A stretch of DNA of 64,000 bases from Tritrichomonas musculus (lineage: Eukaryota > Parabasalia > Tritrichomonadida > Tritrichomonadidae), in assembly GCA_039105265.1 (NCBI GenBank), contig JAPFFF010000003.1, forward strand, positions 8,308,001 to 8,372,000. The letters run 5' to 3'. Shown piece after piece: positions 40,901-49,788 of the stretch. Position numbers and translations under genes: made by a program. Each line of letters starts with the position of its first letter. Position 1 is the first letter of the stretch. The notes under the pieces are model-generated. The model saw only the letters and a list, made by a program, of their open reading frames with translations, had not been told where the DNA came from and made no database searches.

Positions 40901-42671
40901 TTTTAATAACAACACAGATGGGACTCAGTGCAGAAGAAGTGATTCCCATTTCAGATGGATTCAGTAGTGACTTCTTTGTACCGAAAAGTTGTTTCTTTGT
41001 TAGTTCTTCGATGCATTTAATGGCTTCGATATTTCCGCTTGAAAGGACGTACTCAAATAGCTTTATATCATTAACAACTGGCGCATTTAACATCAATTGT
41101 AAGCATTTGATTGATCCGTAACTAGCTGCGTAATTGACTAAATTCTGTTCATTCACACTCTCAAAAATATTGAATGGAATTGATTGATAAGAATTGTTTT
41201 GATATAACTTTTTGAATGAATCAATGTCATCTTTACGAATAGCGAGTGTTAGTGGATCATCAGGCTCCCCTTTATCTCTCATTTGCTTAAACTCGTCAAT
41301 CCTATCTGGCAAATATGAACTAATAAACTTTAACGGCCCAATGGTCAAACTTTTTGTGAGAAATTCATTATTACAATTTTTCAATTCAATTATTTCAGGG
41401 AAAAACCATGGAATTATGTTATTACTTACAATATCACATCGACTGGACAGATGACTAATTCTTAAACCATAATCAAGTAATTTATTTACAATATCATTAA
41501 TTTCAATAAAACCGTTTTTTGACATTAAATATAAAAATGAACTATTTAAATTAGTTTGTCCATAGTAAAGAAATAATTGTTTGGCAATAAATGGCGCCAA
41601 TAAACTAAGATCATTACTATCGTTCTTTTCTTTATCAAGAAGAAGTAATAAATTAATTAAATCTTGTTGATATGAATAATCAATTGATGATACTTGAAGG
41701 AAAAAAGCAGCTAATTCATGTATTTTATCTTCAGAATGAATCCAATCTGATTCCATAATTGCTTTTTTAACGGCTTCTAAAGAATATTCTTTAATATGAA
41801 ATAATAGATCAAATATTTTATCATATAAATCTATAAAAACTTGTTGCTCTTTCAGAATTTCGCTTTGCTTTTGGCAGGCTTCAATATATTGGTCAACTTT
41901 TTCAATCAAATAACTTATTTTTAAATCTTCCGAAATTTTTTTAAGCGAATTAACATTGGATGATGTTATTTTTATATCTTCGAAATTGAATAATTTGCAA
42001 ATATCATCAAATTCGTTGTGTTCATTGGAAAAGTTGTATTCAAAATGATTTAGTTTTGGATCTTTTTGAATTTGATCATTAATTATTTGTGATACAAGAA
42101 CGCCAAAAGGAGAGCATTCGTATTCTTTGCTATTCGTTATAATTGTGAACGATTTAGGTATTCTTTTTTTGAAAAATGAGTGTATATCATTTTTGTTAAT
42201 AGAGAGATTATAAATTGAAAAGCCTAGGTTAATTCGATTCATCTTTGTAAAATCTGGAAAACGCTTTATTTGTAAAGCTTTTATAATTTTGCTAATAGTA
42301 TCTGTCTCGCTCGGAAAAACTTTAACACTTTCTCCTTGAAATGCTTGCTGGATTTTTTCCATAGCATTGTTCTCATCATTTATATCTATATGGCATTGGG
42401 GATTGTCTGCGTTATTGCTTAGAAAATCAGATATTAATTGGCTTGAATCTTTAAGAAAATCAATATTAAACTGATATGAGCCACCATTTGTCGTAATTGT
42501 AAAAAGTTTTGGCATATTCTTGTATATATCAGATAAACAGTTAATTAAATTTAAATTTAGATTATCATCATTCTTTGGTTTAGTAGAATTAGCATCCAAT
42601 CTTAAAAAACTAACATGTGCATCTTCATCATGTTGATTTCGGTTAAAATTCAAATTTAAAGTAAATGACAT
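37920..42671 (-). CDS. Large BTB-like/ankyrin-repeat protein
   Basis: 1583 aa. Two BTB-like units open the protein (FTITTNGGSYQFNIDFLKDSS..., about 55-135, and FTIITNSKEYECSPFGVLVSQI..., about 175-265). Ankyrin repeats of the divergent DUF3447 type run from about 440 to 1560 (NYAASYGSIKCLQLML, TVLMKAVESGYFDIVNEIV, TPLIFALNNENFEIAELLI, TPLILAVRMRLTGFVKVLF). An Asn-rich insert near 1040-1080 is itself repeated (GLHNNNN units) and comes from an ATT-type microsatellite in the DNA. Stands 132 bp downstream of another large ankyrin gene on the same strand, probably a tandem duplication of ancient date. Scaffold function inferred. Confidence 0.82.
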   Translation of the reverse strand: MSFTLNLNFNRNQHDEDAHVSFLRLDANSTKPKNDDNLNLNLINCLSDIYKNMPKLFTITTNGGSYQFNIDFLKDSSQLISDFLSNNADNPQCHIDINDENNAMEKIQQAFQGESVKVFPSETDTISKIIKALQIKRFPDFTKMNRINLGFSIYNLSINKNDIHSFFKKRIPKSFTIITNSKEYECSPFGVLVSQIINDQIQKDPKLNHFEYNFSNEHNEFDDICKLFNFEDIKITSSNVNSLKKISEDLKISYLIEKVDQYIEACQKQSEILKEQQVFIDLYDKIFDLLFHIKEYSLEAVKKAIMESDWIHSEDKIHELAAFFLQVSSIDYSYQQDLINLLLLLDKEKNDSNDLSLLAPFIAKQLFLYYGQTNLNSSFLYLMSKNGFIEINDIVNKLLDYGLRISHLSSRCDIVSNNIIPWFFPEIIELKNCNNEFLTKSLTIGPLKFISSYLPDRIDEFKQMRDKGEPDDPLTLAIRKDDIDSFKKLYQNNSYQSIPFNIFESVNEQNLVNYAASYGSIKCLQLMLNAPVVNDIKLFEYVLSSGNIEAIKCIEELTKKQLFGTKKSLLNPSEMGITSSALSPICVVIKNHNNKLFDWIIDNKICGFDTNLKVVCDMATVSARCGNAYTFVKSIGIGKDLNLSLKNYFVIFIQESFANGFYCLSKIIRSLFIDVNEISFDVNWSLRMHFNPLNNFLTSSVIFGNLSIFKLALELTSKEVHRIDSINQIMSIVIQNDYFQIFKFMIDDSNELQLDYDDMLMKAIQAKSTAIFQSLLNSLESPRFLDFSRINLSNKDVEVVDKIIDFINNKDPSYNFTLLFIKAIRSGADKVCQCFIDKKVSLDYYSIVKEAASFGSQTEKIVFLLIDNIHPEMKKDFLMLSLTSAISAHNKKLIKFILDNDCLPNKNQLFQAVKGQDIEIIDMILNCKSEPSFVNQIYEKKTVLRIATDLNDLQIVKRLLAVPGIDPSLRSGDGLTVLMKAVESGYFDIVNEIVNFYGDDIKNQKWQLKKILDQLQTSLNNNLNSSQNNNNNTGFQKNNNNNNNIGLHNNNNAGLHNNNNNDLNQYINDNIILTHLDDILQLLNKFYDENNADFDVIKDFYSPLMMNACVSRNKIIVKKLLKIKNMDVNLYSPKDGNTPLIFALNNENFEIAELLIRFPKTNVNQRNYKKQTALTIAASLKAEKIVNLIINNEKFDPEESNANVAFFNSSGQIASQLWSIKNLNVNSILVPYVYIRKNRNEKGLKSCLMSAIMNKDYNKVDLILTHPSFNPGKSQLKLCFVDLIKSFNAELFRKFIKLVDNEVNILLDNKSLLYYSAKYHNEEAMIDILSSDKFDSKKSDIFGAFVKTYQIKLINNLVNETKILRLMKILVDYDKQHEHLIDFSQLLPDGKSYFTSIPIKLLSNVEIIHFFIDQGVDMNAPDKFGQYPLEFGINSFSSKIVHIFLSSNKIDLTRRITNEGRTQTYLQIAIKSRSKEIMEDVLKAFPGNLNVEDDKGDTPLILAVRMRLTGFVKVLFDYDDLDYLHKNKNGDDALAVALNINNISSENDEKVLDKENYCKKILNSFQAANLMSNRPAILTFSFK

Positions 42672-42803
42672 ATTAAAATTGCTTTCAGTTAGTCATTTTT
42701 TTAACAACGTATATTTTATATTTGGTTAACATTTATTTAAAAATAAAAAATTATATGTTCTCAATAAATTTTTTAAAATATAACATATAATATATAAAAT
42801 TAA

Positions 42804-45792
42804 TTACAAAAATAAATTTTTCTGATCTTGCTCCGATAAATAGCTCAGAGCAGACATGCCATTAATATTAGTAGCATATGGATTAATTTTATCTGTTTTC
42901 AATAAAAACTTAGCAATATCAAGACTACCATATTTACATGCATAAAAGAAAGGTGTTTCGTAAAAAATATATATACATAAAAATTCCTCGATAATCTTTT
43001 TCGTTAATTTTAATTCCAGGGAGAGAGTATAAATAAGTAACAGTACTAATAGATTGACTTTGGCATGCATAATGAAATGGTGTTAAACCGTGGAAATCTT
43101 TCATGTTTATCCTAATTTTTTCGCCTGGCTTATATTGTGCTTTTTTCATTTCATTTTCATCATTAGTTTTAACTTTTCCATTTCCTCCATTATTAAATTG
43201 ATCATTACTATTTTCTAGAACATAATTACTACCGTCATCATAAGCAATGTACTCATCACTATTATAATAGTTAATAAAAGTATCGTTTCCCTGGCCTTGA
43301 GATGTATAATTATTAGAAATACTTACATTGTAATTAGTATTACCATTATTAGCATTATTGTTCATGTTATTATTGGCATTATTAGGATTAGAGTTGTTTT
43401 GCTTATTATTATTGTTATTTTCAATGGCTTGTAGCTCATCTTCTTCACTTTCAATGCCAAGTTTGCTAACAACGAACTTGATAATATCTAAATAAGCAAT
43501 TGCGCATGCTTGATGAAATGGGCTTGTTCCTTTGGAATCAGGTTCATTGATGCTGCAAACCTTTAGAAGAAGTTCAATGCCGGTGGGCAGTTGAGAACGA
43601 ATTGTGTAATGAAGCAGGCTCTGTGAAAATAGGTCTCGTTGATCAAAATCGATATTATTTACTTCATATTCTGGTATTTTGCATTTTAGTCTATTCCTGT
43701 AAGCATACAGCATGCATTCAAAGAAATTGCTGCAATGCCTATAAATGGCTGTAAATACTGGATTCAATCCGAAGTCATCAACAATATTCATGTTCACTTT
43801 CGGACTTTGAATAAGAAATTCGAAAACGCTTGGCGAAACATTAATAATAGTTAAATGAAGAGCTGTTCTCAATTTGTAATCTTGAAGATTAGGATTGATT
43901 CTTTTCAAATCTTTCATTAATATCTGGCAAGCTTGCAAATTATCATCATGTGCAACAATCATTAAGGCGGTTTCTTTTCTATCAGGAGTTTGAACATTCA
44001 AATCAACGCGATCTGATTGGGCTAAAATTTCAAGGATGGGCAGTCTCTTCCTTTTTATTATCGAATGTATGACTTCAGTAACATTTTTATGATTTAAATG
44101 ATTTGGATTTACTCGAGGTGAGTCACAAACAAATTTCAATATCTTCGGATCAAAGCATCGTGGCTTACAAAAGTAATGAAAAGCAACATTTCCTTTATTA
44201 TCAGGAATACTCATATCTATGTCGTGATTAGGAGTTGAATCGAAGAAGAGAGGAATGATTTTTCGGTTTTTTGTCTCAGCTGCATAATGAACAACAGTTT
44301 TTCCTTTAATGTCTTGAATTCGAAAATCTGTGTCGACGCATTTAAAAAGTATCTTTATAATATCTGTTTTTTGATTCAAAATGGCTAGGTGAAGAGGAGT
44401 CCTTTTTAGTTTATCTTGAGCATTGACATTAATATAGCTTTGTCGAGTTTGTATTTCAGGATTATAATCAAAATCTGTATCGTTTTCGTAATTATGCTCG
44501 AAATAATTCTTGTCTCCATATAACGATAGAAGTAATTTGACTACTTCTTTATATCCAAATAGGCATGCGAAATGCAAAATGGTTGAGTTTTCTTCATCAC
44601 AAGACTCATTTATTTGATCACTGACATATAATAAATTGTCAATAAAGTAACGCCAATTTAATTTTTTCATACTTGAAAACACATCTACTATATTAACATA
44701 TTTTTTCATTCCTTTAACTTCCAATTGGTTTTTTGATTTTTTACCTTTGATACTAATCGTTATTGAACAATTTTCGCTATCATAAACTGATTTGGTCCAA
44801 CTACTATACTTAGCAAGTTTAAACTGATGTGAGTTAGATAATTTATTGTCAGAAAGAGTATAAAATCGAGTTAATGTAATATTTGTATTATCTTCAGCAT
44901 CTTCTTTAATATTAACATTAATTTCAATATCGTCTGTTGTGTGAAAATTAATAGCTGTGAGAACGCATTCGTGTGTAATTCTGAATTTAATATTTTTTTG
45001 TTCTAGTAATAAATTAACTACGTCAGTTTGGCCTCCAGCAATTGCATATATAAGTAATTTGTCTGTTTTAAGATTGGTAAATGCTAGATAATACTTAAGA
45101 GTATCTACATTTCCGAAAAAAGCGGCGTATTCAGCATATGTAATATTAGTTAAAAACTCGCTATTCTCATACATCGAATTTGATACTCGTGAATTTGGAT
45201 GAACTTTAGCAATTTTGCCTTCTCTAATCATGGTCTCAAATTTCCCATCATTCATACCATCTCTTCTCTTTTTATCATGGTCTTCAGGACTGATTGAATA
45301 TAAAAAGTCTTCTAAACTTTCATTATTTGATACTAACTTTCCAAAAAAAGCTGGATCTCTCTCTCTAATTTCATTACAAAAATAATAAATATACTGTTTA
45401 TCTGTTTGCTGATGCTTTATTATATTTTCAATTTTAATTAAATTTGCCTCTAGTAAATTTAGAACAATTAATTTGTTTGATGAAAAAAGTATCATTAATT
45501 CCTGTGGAGAAACTAATGGGCCTAAATAAGGAGATACTTTGATTAATAATTTTCCATATAAAGGAATTAACACGGGTCTAATCTGAATAAATGAATAAAT
45601 AAGTAGTAAAAAGTTGTGCGCAGTTTCATTTGTAGAGAAACAGTTAAACTTGTGAATTGCGTCAAATGATACTTTATCTAAAGATTCTTCTGATATCTTT
45701 AAAAAGTCATCTTGAAGTTCACATCTATCAGCAATAGCATTTTTAAAAGCCGAAATGATTTTTTCTTGTTCTTCTTTTGAACAAATTTGCAT
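42804..45792 (-). CDS. Ankyrin-repeat protein with a 25-nt frame-breaking insert
   Basis: The main frame runs from the ATG at 45792 through DUF3447-like and canonical ankyrin repeats (EYAAFFGNVDTLKYYLAF, TILHFACLFGYKEVVKLLL, TPLHLAILNQKTDIIKILF, TPFHYACQSQSISTVTYLY). An Asn-rich insert (about 795-835) lies before the last repeats. The frame then stops at 42934, in mid-repeat after KINEKDYRG. The missing continuation (ETPFFYACKYGSLDIAKFLL...) lies in another frame at 42959-42804. Leaving out 42960-42984 (25 nt) joins the two perfectly, giving 987 aa. The insert is an A/T-only stretch apart from one G and one C, so it is either an ultra-short intron or a recent insertion that truncates the protein. 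Confidence 0.78.
42960..42984 (-). other. 25-nt A/T-rich insert, possible ultra-short intron
   Basis: Read on the minus strand it starts ATTTTTATGTATATATAT and ends TTTTTTAC, so its ends are AT...AC, not GT...AG. Removing exactly 25 nt restores the ankyrin frame (DYRG|ETPFFYACKYG). Shifting the cut by one or two bases does not produce GT...AG. It could be an unusual mini-intron, a programmed frameshift site, a real mutation or an assembly error. Confidence 0.5.
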
Positions 45793-46297
45793 TCTTTTAC
45801 GTTATGAATTTAAGATTTTACATTCAATGAAAATTCAATCATTTTAAGGTTCTCCTTTCAAATTTAAAAGAATAAATTCAATGAGATTTCACAAATAAAA
45901 TATGCATAAATATCGTTTTTAAAAATAAATTAAAATATTAAATTTATATAGATATATATTTCAAATGATTTGATAATAATATTTTTATGAAATCTTATCG
46001 ATTTTGTTTTTTTACAGATAGAAATCATAGAATTAAAAAATCAATAAAATTTCGAATAAAATAAGATTTAATCGTTGAGGCCAAATTATCTTATTTTTCA
46101 CCAAAACTTTTTCCGAAAAATGCTCTATTGAATTATTTATTCTATGAGTTAATTCAATATTGAATGATTTACATTTTTTTGGGGAAGGAGAACCTTAAAA
46201 TAATTTATATTGTTACCAAAAAATCATTTCTGATATAAATAGGCATTCATACCAGCTTAAATAAAAAAGAAATAATAAGATTTGAAAGAAATAAAAT
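45793..46297. other. Intergenic occupied by a TTAA MITE
   Basis: About 500 bases between the ankyrin gene start and the C2 gene end. It is mostly the MITE at 45844-46198; the flanks are short and A/T-rich. The MITE begins only 51 bp upstream of the ankyrin ATG and may overlap its promoter. Confidence 0.6.
45844..46198. mobile_element. TTAA-ended MITE (copy 2), uninterrupted, 355 bp
   Basis: Ends TTAAGGTTCTCCTT and its complement AAGGAGAACCTTAA. Nearly identical over its length to the outer parts of the element at 17681-18971, which carries a nested insertion. No coding capacity. High similarity between the two copies points to recent spread. Confidence 0.85.
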
Positions 46298-46696
46298 TTA
46301 AATATCCTTAAATGGAGTAGCCCCTGCTTTACAAAGATGAACGACAAGTCTTAATTTTCCACCAGTTTTGACGCCTTTGACTGGGTGCATTGTGTACCAT
46401 GAATCATTTACTTTTCCGACTGGGATCTTGTTAACTTGAATTCTGACTGTGGATATTTGATCGTCATTTGAAACATCCTTATCCCACATCTCTACTGTAA
46501 GAATTTCATCCATATTAGTTGTGATTGGGAGCTTAAATTCTTGGTTCCAAACTGGTTTATCAGTATTTTTCTGAACCTTTGTCTTCCATTTTTGGGATGA
46601 TGTGCTTAATGTCATAACAACATATGGATCACTCTTTCCAATGGTGTCCATTTTTGGAACTTCCGTTGCTTCGATGACTTTGATGTTTAATTCCAT
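46298..46696 (-). CDS. Single C2-domain protein
   Basis: 132 aa made of little more than one C2 domain. Calcium-loop acidic residues are present: Asp17 and Asp23 (KMDTIGKSDPYV), then Asp72, Asp74 and Asp78/79 (WDKDVSNDD). The PVWNQEF motif is the classic C2 beta-strand. No membrane segment or other domain. Such proteins bind acidic phospholipids in a calcium-dependent way; soluble and peripheral to membrane. Start at the ATG at 46696, immediately preceded by an initiator-like TCACTTTAATTTT. Confidence 0.9.
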   Translation of the reverse strand: MELNIKVIEATEVPKMDTIGKSDPYVVMTLSTSSQKWKTKVQKNTDKPVWNQEFKLPITTNMDEILTVEMWDKDVSNDDQISTVRIQVNKIPVGKVNDSWYTMHPVKGVKTGGKLRLVVHLCKAGATPFKDI

Positions 46697-46709
46697 AAAA
46701 TTAAAGTGA
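46697..46709 (-). promoter_or_regulatory. Initiator-like motif at the C2 gene
   Basis: Minus strand TCACTTTAATTTT, abutting the ATG at 46696; fits the trichomonad initiator and its usual closeness to the start codon. Confidence 0.6.
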
Positions 46710-47100
46710 GCTCATGATCCTCTCAATTACTGATTCTTCTCAAATTTGAGAAGATAAATTTAATATGGTGAATTTTATGCATAAAATATAACAGTATCGT
46801 AATAAAACATAATAGTTTTAATAAATCTGATCAATATATATAATCTGGTGATTTGTTTGTGTAATTTTCATTTTTCTGGTGAATCAGTTTTGAAAACAAA
46901 TCACGATACTGTTATATTTCAATTGATGATTGCAAGCTTTTCCTCTTTGCTTTTATCAATCATATATAAATTTTGACGCTTTTTTTGAACTTAAGATAAT
47001 TATTTGGAATTGATTGATCATTTTCAAAGAAATTGGTATATAAATTTTATTACAAAAAACGAATTTTATTCAAAATGTTATCATATTATAAATACCAAGC
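46710..47100. other. Divergent promoter region with inverted repeat
   Basis: About 390 bases between divergently read genes. It contains the inverted repeat at 46784-46919 and no gene. Confidence 0.55.
46784..46919. repeat. 17-bp perfect inverted repeat, 136-bp span
   Basis: AAATATAACAGTATCGT (46784-46800) and its exact complement (46903-46919). The distance and non-coding interior fit a small MITE; no target duplication was recognised. It sits between the divergent C2 and acyltransferase genes and could influence both promoters. Confidence 0.7.
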
Positions 47101-48153
47101 ATGATTAATATAATGATATTAATATCTTTTTATAATGGTCTTAGGACCAAATTAATATTCAAAATTTCAATATATTTTTATATAATGATTATTTCAATAC
47201 AAGGCAACAAGCAAGCTAAAGATGAGCGTATAGAGTTTCCTGGTTATAGTACAGGTCATACATATAAAAAATACGGTTTAACTTTTCTAAAAATAGACAA
47301 TGTTGATCGCCCGTTATTAGGCTCATGGATAGTGAAACCTCTTGTACCAACTTTATCAATATTAATTGCTGTTTGTGGTATTCCATTGGCCAGCCATTTT
47401 TTTTTTAGTTTTTTTAAATACTCATTTTTTTTAATTGTACTTGATACTTCCTTAATGATTTGCTTTTTGGTTTCATTTATACGAACTGCATACGATGGAC
47501 CTGGATATTACCCATTTTATTGGGCGCTAGGCGAAAATCCTATTATTTCAAACGATGAATCATACCCTTTTAAATCAAAATTTGATCCTCCTCCAGCTGG
47601 AATAATATCAAATGATCGACAATTAATGTGGGCAAGGACACAGCCACGCCCTCCACGATCCATAGTTGCCAAATCATCACGCCGCATTGTTATTCGGCCA
47701 GATCATTATTGTAAGTACAGCGAAACGTGGATTGGAAAACGAAACTTCAAATTTTTTATTTTATTCAATTTATACGCATTCCTATTTGTTGGTTTGATTT
47801 TTCTCTGTGGATTAGTTGTTTTATTTGATTCGCTCAGAAAAGGAAATTGGGGTCTCTTTCACTTCCGATTTATGTTTATGCTCACTGGCGAATTTGTTGC
47901 TTTTGAATTCTGTGGATTATGTCTTTCTTTTTTAACAGTTTCGATTTCGAGCTTATTCCGTGGGATTACTGATTGGGAAAGAACAAATAAACTTCCTGCT
48001 GAAAAATTTGCTCATAAAACAGTTATTGAAAATATTGAAGACGTAATGGGTCCAATTTCAAAGTTTTATTTATATTTATCTCCTTTTTATTCCCCTTGGT
48101 CTAATGTTCCAAATGACGATCTTGTTGCTGGTTACAATAATTATTATTATTAA
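47101..48153 (+). CDS. DHHC-family protein acyltransferase, degenerate (DHYC)
   Basis: 350 aa. Four hydrophobic segments (about 84-100, 105-122, 221-246 and 259-284) flank the motif Asp201-His-Tyr-Cys204 and the following ETWIGKRNFKFFILFNLYAF, which matches the end of the DHHC domain (NCVGHRNYKYFLLF). The DHYC variant is known in active yeast Akr-type palmitoyltransferases. The zinc-binding Cys/His expected upstream (CxxC...HC) are missing: the region reads RPPRSIVAKSSRRIVIRPDHYC. The nucleophilic Cys204 is kept. It would act on membranes of the secretory system; activity is uncertain. An alternative start is the ATG at 47185; the initiator-like TCATATTATAAA upstream of 47101 slightly favours the first one. 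Confidence 0.75.
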   Translation: MINIMILISFYNGLRTKLIFKISIYFYIMIISIQGNKQAKDERIEFPGYSTGHTYKKYGLTFLKIDNVDRPLLGSWIVKPLVPTLSILIAVCGIPLASHFFFSFFKYSFFLIVLDTSLMICFLVSFIRTAYDGPGYYPFYWALGENPIISNDESYPFKSKFDPPPAGIISNDRQLMWARTQPRPPRSIVAKSSRRIVIRPDHYCKYSETWIGKRNFKFFILFNLYAFLFVGLIFLCGLVVLFDSLRKGNWGLFHFRFMFMLTGEFVAFEFCGLCLSFLTVSISSLFRGITDWERTNKLPAEKFAHKTVIENIEDVMGPISKFYLYLSPFYSPWSNVPNDDLVAGYNNYYY

Positions 48154-48542
48154 TTTTCAAAAATCAATTTGTTTGTTTGCTTAATTTAAAAGTTAATTTT
48201 GCATATTAATAATACCATGTCTTTCTTTGAAAGAAGGATTTGTTTGAACTTAATAATATTTATTAGATAATAGAAAATATATTTTATTATTATTATTCAT
48301 TTTATAAATCAATTCTATCTTTATATATATCAATATGTTTTATTGTTTGCTTCAAATTATAAAAAAAAAAATAAGTGGATTCCAATCTTTTTTGCATTTA
48401 TATATTGCTTCTATTTATTAATAACAAAATAAAACTATAAAATATATGTAGATATAAGAATGAAAGCTGTATCAGAGGAAAAAGAGTTTTAATCAATACA
48501 AAATATATAATTGAAATAAATATAAAGAAACAGATACATCTT
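48154..48542. other. Intergenic between convergent genes, nothing recognised
   Basis: About 390 bases, A/T-rich. No gene, RNA or repeat seen. Confidence 0.5.
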
Positions 48543-49241
48543 TTATTTTGGAAGGAGCCTGATGGGCTTTGTTAAGCTTTTCACAGATGAAAATATTGCA
48601 TTTTCAATAAAGCAAAGAGGAATAATAGGTAAAAAGCCAAGTGCAATTGATTTTATGGGATAATATGGCATTAAAGACGGAAGAGATAGCATTGCACTAC
48701 CAAAATTGCCGGCCGTTATACATAGTGTTGATCGAATATATTTTCCACCAATCTTTTCTTTTGGTGGTAAAACCATATCAGCGTACAATCTAGTTAAATT
48801 AAAACCAATTGAATGAGGAATTGCCATTTTTATTTCTTCTTTGTATCCTTTAGAAGTCATTTTCTGATTAGTTGCACTACACATAAGAGGATATTGAATG
48901 GATTTTGATATAATAGCTGACAGAGAAGAAGTTCCAATGGTCCATGGAACCCATTTTGTGAACGTATTTAAGTTAGGTTTAAATATTGAATCGCAAACTC
49001 CATTTGTAAAATCGAATGAAGCAAATTCAATACCTGTGCAAACAGACTCCGTGAGAAATGACTTAACAGTAAATCCTTTTTCATTTTCTTCTTCGTTTCC
49101 ATAATTCATAGCATGGGAGATTGTAGAGCGAACCATTGAATACAAAAATCCATTCATAAATGTATCGCATCCTTTTTTAATGGTATATTCCAATTCCTCA
49201 TTTATGTTTTCTACATTTTCATCTTTTTTTGTTGTTTTCAT
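48543..49241 (-). CDS. Unrecognised protein, 232 aa, with hydrophobic segments
   Basis: An intact 232-aa frame from the ATG at 49241. The first 15 residues are charged. Moderately hydrophobic stretches follow (VPWTIGTSSLSAIISKSIQYPLM, STLCITAGNFGSAMLSLPSLM, SIALGFLPIIPLCFIENAIFSSV), so a membrane protein with three or so segments is possible. The spacing of Gly and Pro with basic residues recalls carrier-type membrane proteins, but the PxD/ExxK/R signature is not seen. Family unknown. Confidence 0.65.
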   Translation of the reverse strand: MKTTKKDENVENINEELEYTIKKGCDTFMNGFLYSMVRSTISHAMNYGNEEENEKGFTVKSFLTESVCTGIEFASFDFTNGVCDSIFKPNLNTFTKWVPWTIGTSSLSAIISKSIQYPLMCSATNQKMTSKGYKEEIKMAIPHSIGFNLTRLYADMVLPPKEKIGGKYIRSTLCITAGNFGSAMLSLPSLMPYYPIKSIALGFLPIIPLCFIENAIFSSVKSLTKPIRLLPK

Positions 49242-49788
49242 ATTTAATAAATTGGAGCATAATTTTCAAAATCTACACAATATTTAAATGAGCTCTATGA
49301 AAAAATTAAATTTCCCATCTCAAAAAAATTATTTTATATCACGTTTATATAAAGTGTAAAGTTACCAAGCTCTTAATATTTGATGTAAATTTAAATCTAT
49401 TTTTTACGATTAATAATTATTGTTTATACATATATTAAAGATATAAATCGTTTTTCATTAATTCTTTAATCAGAATTGATCAAATATCACAAATTAAATG
49501 TCATTTTACACCATCAAATTTGTAGACAGAGAAATAAATTAAAAATAAATCACAAACAGTTGGAATTGTTTATTGACTTTTGTTAATGTTGAAAAAATGA
49601 GTTCAAAATTGTCGATGATATTCTCAAAAGAATTAAAAAAAAAAAAAAAAAAATGGTTAAAGAAGTTGTATATTTTTTTGTTAACCAATCTTTTACAAAG
49701 AAAAACGTTACCTTTTTCCCAAAACTATAAGTATTTAATTATATACAGAAAAATATATATATATATAAAGTTGAAAAAAATACTGATT
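49242..49788. other. Intergenic, nothing recognised
   Basis: About 550 bases between the unknown protein and the end of the kinase gene. A poly-A run of 16-17 bases lies at about 49637-49653. The 74-codon + frame there is composed of Lys/Leu runs and is not supported. Confidence 0.5.

Noticed and set aside
42934-43070. Separate small ankyrin gene starting at 43070
   Set aside because: Its upstream part is an out-of-frame shadow; only 42959-42804 is meaningful, as the continuation of the large ankyrin gene.
47185-48153. Acyltransferase starting at the later ATG
   Set aside because: Possible, but the better initiator-like word lies before 47101; kept as an alternative in the feature text.
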